Assembly: GCF_000006565.2 (NCBI RefSeq)
Contig: NC_031476.1
Coordinates: forward strand, 6,294,400 to 6,358,399
Direction of reading: 5' to 3'
From: Toxoplasma gondii ME49
Lineage: Eukaryota > Apicomplexa > Conoidasida > Eucoccidiorida > Sarcocystidae
DNA length: 64,000 nucleotides
Each line of letters opens with the position of its first letter. The first letter of the stretch is position 1. The notes under the pieces were generated by a model, which worked only from the letters and a program-made list of their open reading frames with translations, had not been told where the DNA came from and did not search any database. A program made the position numbers and the translations under genes. Of this stretch, positions 46,664 through 57,200 are shown in pieces.

Positions 46664-49129
46664 GACACCTGCTTTGTCTTTCAGCTTTACCGCACTCAAT
46701 CACAACTGTCTCCAGGCCATCTTCACGTGAAAACGCGGTGCCGGACGCTTATGCTTCGGGAATCTTGTGTCGAGCGTTATATTTGATTGGCCTGACAGTC
46801 ACAGGAAAGGCAGCTGAGTCAAGCGGACCCACGCGATTCATCGAATTAAATTACATGCTCCACCGCTTTTACAAGCCACCGTCAATTCCTTTGAGTTTCA
46901 CCCTTGGGAGCGTACTGCTCAGGCGGGGCTGCCAGTTTTTCTGCTGAGATGAAGGCGCCGTGGCAAAGTCCAGAAGTGAGGACGAACTTCCTGCCAAGGG
47001 AGAGGCGGCGTCCTTTGAAACTTGACTGCGCGGAGAGTAGCAGAAATGGAGTTTCACTTTCTGTATGTTGACTCCTCTTGGTCGCTGGCGCTTCGTGTGC
47101 GTTACTGGGATTTCCCAGAGGGGGAACAAAACCGGCGCTTCGGTGCTGTTCTCTAGGTCCGCAAGGTCTGTGACATGGAATTACCTAATACAGCACGTGA
47201 AGGTGTAAGGGATAACATTCCAGTGCTTGTCGACACGAGTAAGCACAGAGTTTAGTCATGGCGGCAGAGGCTATCTCGTGTGCGGCCAGGAATAATGCGC
47301 TGGAGGCTGTACACCCTCAAGGACGGCGCTACTGTTGCGGGACAGGGGCTGGTAGGAAGGAACGAGTCCTGTTGAAACAGTGCCTTGTTTCCAAGGAACA
47401 CTGCCGTTGCACTAAATACATGAACAGTCTACCTGGCATAGGCCGGCTATGGGGAGAACCCATTCGTTTGATGCATAACCTCCAAAATGCACCGGTGTTG
47501 CTCTCGTGGGGATCCGTTGACACAAAAATGACGGGAAGGTAGTTGTTTCTCTTCGCCAGGACCGAAGGCTGTGCCACTACTACGAGAGAGCAAACTGAAT
47601 GTTTTTCGGACTATCACAGGGCACCACAAATTGTTGGAGACAGTGAAACTCCAAGTTTGGTTTCGTAACGCATCTTGAACAAAGATAGGGGAAGAGGGTT
47701 CCAGTTAAAGAAGCGTCTTATGCAGTGACAGAAAAAGAAGTGCTGCGACATGGATCGCTCCCAATTTCTTGCTCAGCTGCACATGCAGCTTTCCTCGTGA
47801 ATGCATTTGAAGCAGTGTTTCGTTACAGAAAAAGCGATGATAGTACTACTCACCCTTTTGCCCCCTTTTCTTCATGGGTAATCGCAAGATATTTTTGCTC
47901 TGCAGATGTGTTCTGCGCAGGACAGACCAGGTGAAAACCGGTCATCAGGCGGCACAGAACACATATGTGTCTTTGCCCAGGGTTGAATACAGTACTATAA
48001 ATGCTACAGAACTTTTTCGTCGAGTACTACAAAGAGCACTTCTTAGGGGAGGCCATGACAAATTCTGTTCCTGTATTTGACGCCGCGTTACAAGGCGTAT
48101 GCGCTGGCTGCCTCTGTGTACACGCCGTCCTCCTTACAGCCAGACCTATGTCAATCTACGGCTTTTTGGTGATAGATTCCCGAGAGGAGGTATAGGCAGA
48201 CAAAGACGCATTAGACGAAGGTCTCTAGTAATTCGTGGAAGCAACGGAGTTGCCCGCTCTTCCTGTGCAGTGTTCGGAACAAGCAGAGTCACTTTTGGGT
48301 GACACTCGTGAACAGTGGTGCAAGACATCGTTCTTTTGCAGGCTTTTTTTAGTTTTTGCACCATTATTCCGCTATCCAAATCTGTTCCTCCGACAAACTT
48401 CCTCTGTGATGTCCCAGTAGGCCAAGCCCAACCTCGACGTGTGCAGAGGTAGTCGGCTGTTGAAGCTCCCCCATCCCACTAGAGCGGCAGGATAACTGTT
48501 TTACCGTTTTTTCGACACGGATCCCCGTTTCTTTCAAAAAGACACATGGACAACCGACACAGAACCAGAAGTCAGGAATACGCCCGTGGTTTACATCCGA
48601 TATCAACCTCGCGCATGCCTCGTTTGCCGCTGCCTCCGCGGCAGACGCTTTTTTCCACAACACCTTGACCGGAAACTTTTCTACCCGCATACTCCCTCCT
48701 TTCTCAGACGCTGTCGTGGCGGCATCGGCTGCTTGGTTTGTCTTTGGTACCTTCGAAATCTAAGTGAACTCGGGCGTATTGCCAGCATTCATGAAAGGAA
48801 ATTGAATGCAACTGTTGCACGAGGGCGCTTTGGGGAAAATAGTGTTTTCTTTCCAAGAGTTCCCTCGCATGCTGTTTTCACGCAGACAAGCAATTCGCCG
48901 CAACGTTGTCGTCCTCGTCTGAATTCTTTTCCGTTACACCCCAAAATGAATTCTTTGCTTTAGTTGCCACATTCCTGAAGATTCAGACGTTATCGCAGGA
49001 GTTCGGGGTTTTTCTCTCGTATCGGTTCTTGAGGCGGCTCTCCACGCTGCAGTCTGTCGTTCGTGTCACCGAAGTGAATGGCAAGATCTTCAAGGTTTCA
49101 CTAGGGGTTCTCTGCTCCCTGCTGCGACG
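46664..49129. other. Intergenic region between the glutaredoxin and YIF1 genes
   Basis: It contains the organellar rRNA fragment at 46831-46926. Elsewhere only short frames without motifs are seen, including 48364-48690 minus. It should hold the glutaredoxin 3' UTR and the YIF1 promoter and leader; both genes are on the plus strand. Confidence 0.45.
46831..46926 (-). rRNA. Fragment of organelle-type small-subunit rRNA (nuclear insertion)
   Basis: Reading the minus strand, the sequence follows bacterial-type 16S rRNA over E. coli positions about 880-970: GCCTGAGCAGTACG, then CAAGGGTGAAACTCAAAGG, AATTGACGG, AAGCGGTGGAGCATG and TTTAATTCGATG. These are among the most conserved stretches of SSU rRNA, in the correct order and spacing. 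Differences from the bacterial form (GGTGGCTTGTAAAA for GGGGGCCCGCACAA, TAATTTAATTC for TGGTTTAATTC) point to an AT-rich organelle. Similarity fades on both sides. In Apicomplexa mitochondrial rRNA genes are broken into such short pieces, and Toxoplasma nuclear DNA is known to carry many mitochondrial inserts, so a NUMT is most likely; an apicoplast insert is the alternative. Confidence 0.85.
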
Positions 49130-50554
49130 ATGGCAGCGCCAAACTCCTTCGCCTTTTCTGCTGACCAGCAGCGAGCTGCTTGGCAGGCCAACCAGACGCC
49201 GTCCGCTCTGCATCCGTCGGCTGCAACGTCATATCCGCAACAAAATGCGTTTGGGCAACCGCAGCAGCTGCGCCCTCGTCACATTCACAACTCTTCTGGA
49301 ATTTCACCACAGGGAATGCCAGTGGAAGGCGCTGGAAGCCAGCCGGTGGCAGCGCGTCCGCATCATGTCGGGGAGGGAGCGGTGGGAGCTCCAGCAGTGT
49401 GGAGTTCTCCGTTTGGGGGAGCTTCGCAGGCTGCCGCTGGGTCAGACGGGATTCCTCAGAACACCGGCCGCATGCCTCAGCAACTGGGGCAGATGGTGTC
49501 TCAGCAAAACGAAGGCAGGGGTTCTGCTCCCGACGGGAGTACGGACGTTCAGAAGGCCATGATGCATATGATGCTCAACACCGTCGCTGACAACTTGTCG
49601 ACCCAGGCGGCTTCGCAGGTGTCTCAGCTTCAGAAGTGGTTTCCGTCCGCGATCGCGGTCCTGCGGCCGTACTTCAGTGTCAGTCAGACACGCGTCCGGC
49701 AACGCCTCCTTCAGCTCCTCTTTCCCTTTCTCTCGCTCTGGCGATCCGCCCCGGCCGTGGAGGGGCGGGCGCTGTCGACCAAAGACATCGGCGGCGACGG
49801 CTCTCACGTCGCTTTAAACGCTCTGCCTCGCGACCTATACACGCCACTCATGGCGCTAGTGACGTACGTGCTTCTCTACGCCTTGACAAGAGGCGCAGCG
49901 AACGATTTCCGGCCCGAACTTCTCGGCAGCACGGCCTCCGTCGCCCTGCTTCTCCTTGTCGCCGAAGTCGTGGTTGCAAAAGTCGCCTTCTACGTCTCCG
50001 GAGCCGGAGGCGTATGCACACTCGACCTTTTCTCCTTCTGCGGCTACAAGTACGTGCACCTGGCCCTCCTCATCGCTTTTCGCCTCTTCCTCAATACGCT
50101 GGCCAGCTTGGAAGGCGCTCCCGGCGTCCAGGGAAATGCATCGGGCGCTCTCAGCCCGACAGGCCTAAGCTTCGATGACTCAGCACAGATTCCGGAAGTT
50201 GCCAACGCTGCTGGAGCACCCTCCAGTTCCCAAAACTCGTTGAGTTCTTCCGCAGCATCTGGCGACCGGCCGTCCGCAAGCGGTGCGGGACTGATAAACA
50301 GTGGAGGCCTTACGGGGCTTTTTACCGTTGCCTATGTGTACCTGTTTGCGTGTGCGGCGGCGGAACTTATCGTCCTTTTGAGGGGTGCGACGACACGCTG
50401 CTTTCAGGAAAGTGAGGCAGCAAGTGGCTGGCAAGTTAGTCGGGACGCGAGTTGCCAGGCGGGACCAAAGTCTGTCATTTTTGCTCTAGCACTGCTTCAG
50501 GTGCCTCTCTGCTGGCTCCTGACGCCGTCCTTTTCTGTCGCGAAGTCAACCTAA
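49130..50554 (+). CDS. YIF1: YIF1/Hrf1 family ER-Golgi membrane protein (single exon, 474 aa)
   Basis: Residues 1-150 are Gln/Pro/Ser-rich and disordered, as is usual for cytosolic Yif1 N-termini. The conserved domain starts with WFPSAIAVLRPYFSVSQTRV (170-189) and LLFPF, then the family's YTPLMALVTYVLLYAL (237-252). Five membrane segments are visible at about 237-254, 264-289, 304-324 (after CGYKYV), 394-417 and 449-466. Yif1 with Yip1 and Yos1 forms a complex needed for ER-derived COPII vesicle traffic and binds Rab GTPases. An unusual Ser/Ala-rich insertion (328-392) separates segments 3 and 4, where other members have only a short loop. No intron interrupts the frame. It converges with the EFL1 gene. 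Confidence 0.9.
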   Translation: MAAPNSFAFSADQQRAAWQANQTPSALHPSAATSYPQQNAFGQPQQLRPRHIHNSSGISPQGMPVEGAGSQPVAARPHHVGEGAVGAPAVWSSPFGGASQAAAGSDGIPQNTGRMPQQLGQMVSQQNEGRGSAPDGSTDVQKAMMHMMLNTVADNLSTQAASQVSQLQKWFPSAIAVLRPYFSVSQTRVRQRLLQLLFPFLSLWRSAPAVEGRALSTKDIGGDGSHVALNALPRDLYTPLMALVTYVLLYALTRGAANDFRPELLGSTASVALLLLVAEVVVAKVAFYVSGAGGVCTLDLFSFCGYKYVHLALLIAFRLFLNTLASLEGAPGVQGNASGALSPTGLSFDDSAQIPEVANAAGAPSSSQNSLSSSAASGDRPSASGAGLINSGGLTGLFTVAYVYLFACAAAELIVLLRGATTRCFQESEAASGWQVSRDASCQAGPKSVIFALALLQVPLCWLLTPSFSVAKST

Positions 50555-51235
50555 GCTCGCGAGGCGAGACAAAGCCGCCACGCTCCCTTTTTCAAATGCT
50601 GTACCCATGTGGACGTTCAACGTACGAGACAGTCTTGAACTGTCCGTGCGGTTTGCTGCTGTCGTCAGGGCTAAAGAACTGGAACTAACAGCGTGTCCGT
50701 GTCCCACGGTAGGGAGGAGAGCAGTGAATAGCGGCAAAGGAAGCTCAGTTCCGATTTTAACAATTCAACTAGACATAGAAACGCTTCTGTGGCCTACAGT
50801 TGTGGCATGCTCGGCTGCTGTGGCCGCATTCTGCGACCTAAATACGTGGTTGCGCTGGCTGTAGAACATGTGCTCAGATGTACAGCGGTTAATATTGGAA
50901 CGGGATTTTTGTTTCCTCACATGATCGTGCCAAGCATGGCGTACTTAGGTCCCACTCACTGGCTTTTCGGGATCACAGTCCACACAGAAACGAGTGCTGC
51001 TACCGAGGTTATGTACGCCAGATCAGTGAAGTTGTAGATAAGCGAAATGGAAAAACAACTCGAATCGAAGACAGTTCAAGGCTGGGAAAAACAAAACACA
51101 CGCTTCAGGGTCGTGAATCAAGCCGCCCGCAGAGACACGTTCTACTATTTAAACGGGTGGCCGCACAATGTGAAACTCGGAGATTTTGGGCAAGAATGCT
51201 ATCTTCACACTCCCTTGCACAGGTCGCGATCCACA
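50555..51235. other. Convergent 3' region between YIF1 and EFL1
   Basis: The two stops are 681 bases apart, so the 3' UTRs of these convergent genes must share this interval and may overlap as antisense. I see no coding frame or RNA gene. Confidence 0.45.
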
Positions 51236-54200
51236 TCATTTGTTCTTCGTGAGAGTCCTTTGTTTCTCCGCTGCCGCCACAACCTTTTCTTCCGTAGGCA
51301 GACCCTGACAAGAAGGCAGATACGAACATGCGACTACATCCACAGCAAACGTAGAGGGATAAGGCAGACACCAGGCATTTTCAGCAGCAACATACACCTG
51401 GAACTTTCTCCACTGTGCACAGGCACAACTCATTTTGGAAACTCGAACTGGATTTTTGTCGGCAGAACCAAAAATAATTCAGACAATCAAGCCTGATATC
51501 AAGGTAAAAACACAAATCTCGTGAAGACGACAAATTCCACCAGCACGAATAGCGCGCCAGTTCAAAACCCGTCCATGGAGTCCTCTCTGGATACTTTTCC
51601 CCTCTCTTGCAGAAGTGCCTCTCGTAAGAAGGGGTAAATCCGCTAGACGAGAGTGCTGCTACGACTTTGCTTTACATACCAACTGAGAAAGAAACAGGTG
51701 AACAGAGAACGAATCGGGTTTGGAAGCTGTATGCCGCTCCAGGCTGCTTTCTGCCTCCTTTCTTCCGGAATCCCAGAGGAACTGGAAAACAGGGATTTCG
51801 TTCTCCTACATGTGAGGCCTCAAAGCGCCTCGAGCTGCTTTTGAACTGCATACCTTTGTTTTCCGAATGGAGTTGATGATTTTCCTCGCGCAGCTTTGAC
51901 TGGCCAGGGCGGCGATTCCCGCAACACCCTCTTCCTCAAGTTCCTGCACACACAAGACATCCAACCTGCAGGACTGGAACCCGGGGATGCAGATTCCGAC
52001 TTTCCCGGGTGATGTAAGGTGAGACCTTGGAGGAGCACGCATAGCCTTCAAAGCAAGCAACTCTAAAATGTGGATCTCCTCTGTTGCCTTTAAAAAAAAG
52101 GTGTGGAATAGCAGCTCCCGCTCTAAAAGAGTGTTGCATCTGTTCGTTTCGACCAAGAACTCCACGAGGCGCTCCCTAATCACCTCAGTGTCTGATCCGA
52201 TTGGTTGAAACGCCCACAGAACGAGATTCCGTCGCGGCCGACGAGCCGCCGACACCCCGACGAAAAAGCCGGATGGAACAAAACGGAGTAGTAGACGCAT
52301 TCACTAGGTGCGTTTCGGCTTGCACAGAGAAAAAAAACCCTGTGCGTCCCAAAAAACCATTTTGAGGCCTCCATTAATTGCTCTGAACAGAGTGTGAATG
52401 CATCTCTTTGCCCTACCTCTTCGGTCATGCACGCCTCAGGAAAAGGGTCATCGTCGAGGACTTCCCAGTGAGAAAATTGCATCTGGAGAGAAACGTGGCC
52501 TGACGCCTTCGAGCTGCCAAGAGTCAAAGAAAACGCAGAGAAGTAAGAAACCTGACAATCTACATGTCCACCCTAGGATCCCTCCTCTGTCCAACCGGGA
52601 CTTTCGTGGCTGCCGACCGAGAACCGAACTTGCAGCTTCTCTCCAAATTCAAGATAGACGATACAGTTTTCAGAACTGCGTCAAGACTACTGATTCAAAT
52701 GTGAGGCTCTCTGTGGAAGGAAGAATCCCAAATTTGCTTTCTCTCCTTTCCTTCACCTCGAATACCTCCTCGTTTATGCCTTTATCTGCATCAGTGCACT
52801 TCTAGGCCCCTAGCTACAGTGTACGGCTAAGACGGTTCGTTTGCCGTTCCGGGCCACGGCATTGAAGCGACGCTTATGCGATTCTTCGACAGGTCGCCAG
52901 AAGGAACAAAATCCGTTAAACACAAGTGTGCGTCTTGCCTCACGGAAGGTCCTGTCTCTGCGGCAGCTAGTATTCACATTTCTTCGAGCTACTGCTTACG
53001 CCACCCACCTGCAGTCTGTGTGTCTCTTCGATTTTCAGCAGACTGCTTCCACACACACACACACGTTTCTGTGTATGCAAGGACAGCGAACGGATGTGCA
53101 AGCGTGTGTGTGTGTGTGTCCATACACCCGACCTAGCGTACAGACTAAAACCACCGAATCATCTGGACGGTCAGAGCTTGTGTTTTCTCACCGGAGCTCG
53201 CGCGCGATGCCGACTGCCTCCGAGGTTGGTAGACAGCCGTCGACAACGAACAGCGATGTTTGACCGTCGAGCAGGCCCTCCTTGTAGATTTTGCTTCTTC
53301 GCCTCGACAGAACGCCGTACACTTTTCCCAAGACGCGCTGTTCGCACGTCACAGCTGGACGACAAACAAAGAAGAAGCGGAAACCAGAAGTAACGCGCGT
53401 GTGCAGAGGGACGCACACGTTTTGCTCCACAGAGGAGAGACTTAGAGGAAGACAACTGCCAGGGCTGGGATGCGCCGCGAGGCTGGAACTACGAAGGAAT
53501 CCTTTTCGTTAAGAAATCCGTTTTCTGCAAAGACAGGTCGCGCTGGTCGTCGTGCATTCACGACAGCTCCGCAGGGCTGTCTAGCATTCAACTCGACAAA
53601 TGAACACAAAATAACGGGAGAAAAAGATATCGATGGATTTTGGAAAGGTAGTGAACTGCCCATGTGGCCTTCCGCCTCCACCCGTAACCTGGACGTTTTT
53701 AGACCGCCCACGGCAGCATCCACTTTCAAATGCTTCCTTTCGCCTTTTATCTCGCCTGCTTTCCCGCCGTTCGCGGAAGAGATTTTTGCTTCCTTCTCGA
53801 CAGAGTTTTTGTGTCAGCGGCAATGTCATGGCTATTTCTCCACGCATTGACTTGCTCCCGAGAAGAGTCAAAAAACAGAGTGCAAACGAGCCTCACTGAA
53901 ACGAATCATGGCCTCGTAGATGCGGCACCGGCCTCGCTGCAGAAGCGCGCGCCTGCAAGCCTCCTTCATCATAGACATCACCTAGGAAACGCAGCAAAGC
54001 CACACACAGAGGGCAACTTACGAAGCAACGTGCCCTCGAGCGACGCAGCAGTGTGGCACGCCGTGAACAGAGGAGTCATCGAAGATCAGGCGAAGAAAAC
54101 AGCCTCGAGATCAACTCCAGACACAAATCCCTTGAAACCCGTGAACTCGTGCTTCAAGAAGACGTATCTCCAGGCCTCGAGGTGGGGAACATTTGTCTGC

Positions 54201-57200
54201 AGGTTCAAATGCCGTCGACGTCCGTTCCGGTCTTCTTGTCATGAGGCAAAGTACGTTTTTCCTCTCTGGAAAGGAGAAGCTTTGCTTTGCGCCAGATCGT
54301 CTCCAGCTCTCGAGTGGCTCAAGCTTCTTCGCTCTCAACGTTTACTGTTAGTGTTCTCATTTACCGTAAGTAAACATATATATATATATATATATGTACA
54401 TGCGAAGTTCCACACTGATGTGCTTGCACCTGTACATAGAGAGATGTCTTCACATTTATGTACGTGTGTACATCCACACACTTTCTCCATCCACATCTCT
54501 CCTCAGGCATGTGACGGCCCTTTTCAGTTCATAGCCGGGCTCTGCGAACCCCCACCTTCGTTCGACTTCCAGTCTGGCATCCCCTGAACAAGCACGACTT
54601 CACTTCTCCCTAATTCGGAACGAGTAAAACATAAAGGCTGATATTCTGAGAGAACCAATCTCCCTCTTGTTCTTTCCTCCTGTCCAGCTTACTTGGCCGG
54701 AGAGCGGACCGTAGGGTATCGAAGAGTTCGCAGAGAAGAGCGTGCGACAGGCTGAAGAGTCGAGGGAAGCGACGCTGCCTGTCTCTTCGGAGAACTCTTC
54801 TTTTTCTCCCGCGTCAAAAATCGAGCCAGGTCGACTCGCACCTCCATTGCGGGCTGACAAAGGCGCCGGCGCAGCACTCCCGCTGGCCGAAGAGCCGAGG
54901 GGACTCCGGTAAACCAAAGCCTCGACGATGAAGGCGACGCCTCTGCAAGTGGAGAGAAAGAGTCTCACAGCGTGACTCCATAAGGAGAGAGACAAACAGG
55001 ACCCGTGCGTAGACGCAGAAAAGGTACAGACGGGCGACCAAACGGCCGAAAAAAAGTCGACAGAGAAAGCGAATAGCTGGTGGAGGGAAGAACATCGAGA
55101 CAACTTCTGGTCGGCTATCGACCCCTCTGAAATGGGAGAGGGACAAGACACGGAGACATGCGACTCCCCTACAAGTCCCTCATCTGACGGCCCAGTCTTC
55201 CCTTGAAAGTTCCTTTCCTCGTAAAAGCTGTTTTCCCTAAAGTGTTTTTCCTTTTCACTGCCGTGGTATCTGTGCTCCTACCGCACTGGCTCTTCAGCCA
55301 AAGGGCCGCTGAGTGAAGCGAGCTCGAAGCCTGAGACGAGGGCGGGAAGGATCCGCTTCAACACAGCGCCGCTCGAACTCGACGACCAGGCGGACGCTGC
55401 AACAGACACACCTGCGCCGTCACCGAAATGATAAACGCCAGGCAAAGCGACAAAGAAGAACGGAAAGAAAGCAGGAATGACGAGATACGCAAACGTTCTT
55501 CCCACCATCCGCATCAAAATATATACTTTTATACGGATCGCTTGCTTCTCTCCTCTACCTTGTCTTCTTCCACTTTCACTTACCATCAGCTCCATACGAA
55601 TGGGCCAGTTGCCAATTCTCCAAGTCAAGAAGTTCATGCCACCCTGGAGGCAGGGCGTCTGCAGCTCTCTCGCTGGCGGGGGTTCGCGAGCCTCCAGGCG
55701 CTGCGTCTAGGGCGTGGCCCTCAGGGTCTGAGTCTCTGTTTCGCTTGACCCCGGGACTACTGTCTCCGGGTGCTGGCGCCTTGTCCCCTTCTCGTTCGGG
55801 GCCACTCCCTCTGGGCACTAGAAGGCGGCAGGTGTGGGAAGCGAGCAGAGCGTTGCAAGACCCTGCTGAGAGCGAGAGGCCCCAGAGGTGGCCCGGGAAC
55901 GGCGCGAGGCCTTCATGGCCCGTATTGTCTCCCCGAGAGGCCCTCGCTGTCCCCGCGCGTCGTCTGCTCGCGGGCGAGGCGCCCCCCGCCGGGGCCTCCG
56001 CGGGGGCCTCCGCGGCTTCACCTGGGTCCTGCGAAGGCGCCGAGCGCGCCTGGACCCACTCGGCGCGGAACGCCGCCGCGATGTTCTCCATCGCTTCTCG
56101 CAGGAGACTGGAGGGGTCCGCAGAGGCCCCTGCGTTCTCTGGAGGCGCGCCACTGGCCGGCGAAGTGTCCCCAGGGGGAGACCGCAGATCTTCGGGCTCG
56201 CGCAGGAAACGCCGAGATGCCACACGCGATTTCAGCACGGCGTTGATCTCTCGAGACGCGTCTGTCAACCAAGTTGTCACTGCAAAACAAAAGATAAGAA
56301 GACCAGGGGGACAGAGGAGACGAAAGGGACATAGGTGGGATCAGAGGAAGTGAAGTGCCGGCCAAAGATAACGAGAGGTTTTGCGCCATAGAGCGATGTG
56401 CATGTACAGCGCAGAAGGCGGGTCACCCCGCAGAGAAAGAGAAACCCGCAGGTTCGAGGGAAGGGGAAATGCAACGAGAATCAAAGGCAATTCCACTTGA
56501 CCTCGTCTACGCGACGAGCGTCTTAAGGCCGGCTGCGATGGTGCTTCACCCTCCAAGAGACAGTCTGTGCCGCAGATACCGCTGCGTCGCCCTTTTGTTT
56601 GACTTTGAGGTGTCGTTCGAGACCCGAGAGAGCAGCTGGCGCCCGCAAAAGTTCCTAGAAGCAAATAAAAGTGCGCCTGGCGTGGGCATCCACCTGCGAG
56701 GTGTCTAGTAAGCACGTTGACTTGGACATCCCACAACCAAAGTGCACTTCTTTTCCGCTCACGCTCGGGAGGCATCGGCTCCGCCCTCAGCAGAATGCCT
56801 AGCTGGTGGGTCGTGGTCCACGCGTAAACACCCTGAGGTTGGAGCTCTGCCGCGCGTTTCGCCAGCCAAGCGCCAATTGCGTCTTCGGCGCATCGGCCGG
56901 CTCCGAGCCTCTCGCCTTCGCGTTCTCCTCGCCTCGCGGCTTCCTCCCTGTCGCCTGTCGTGCCACCGGCGAGACTGGCGAAGCCACTGAAACCGTTTTC
57001 CTGGGACGATGCGGACAGCGCATGTCCTTCTGGGAAAGCTGGCGCGAACGGCGAAGCTCCCACACCATTCACAGTGGAGCGCGAGAGCGGCAGAGCTCCG
57101 CCCTGAGGGGCTGCAGGCTGAGCAGCGAAGCCGCCTGTTGCGGCCAGGGACGCACTGCTGTCGGAGTTGACGCCAGGCACACCATAGAGACAGAAAGGCG

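Noticed and set aside
48364..48690. 108-codon minus-strand open frame
   Set aside because: A short helical stretch looked coding, but there is no homology I recognise and no flanking exon; treated as chance.
52000..52194. Convincing-looking minus-strand exon ([20 protein letters not shown]) between EFL1 exons 14 and 15
   Set aside because: It can be spliced in phase, but exon 14 (ending MTEE) joins exon 15 (starting ELEEEG) exactly where EFL1 orthologues are continuous, so this stretch is intron.
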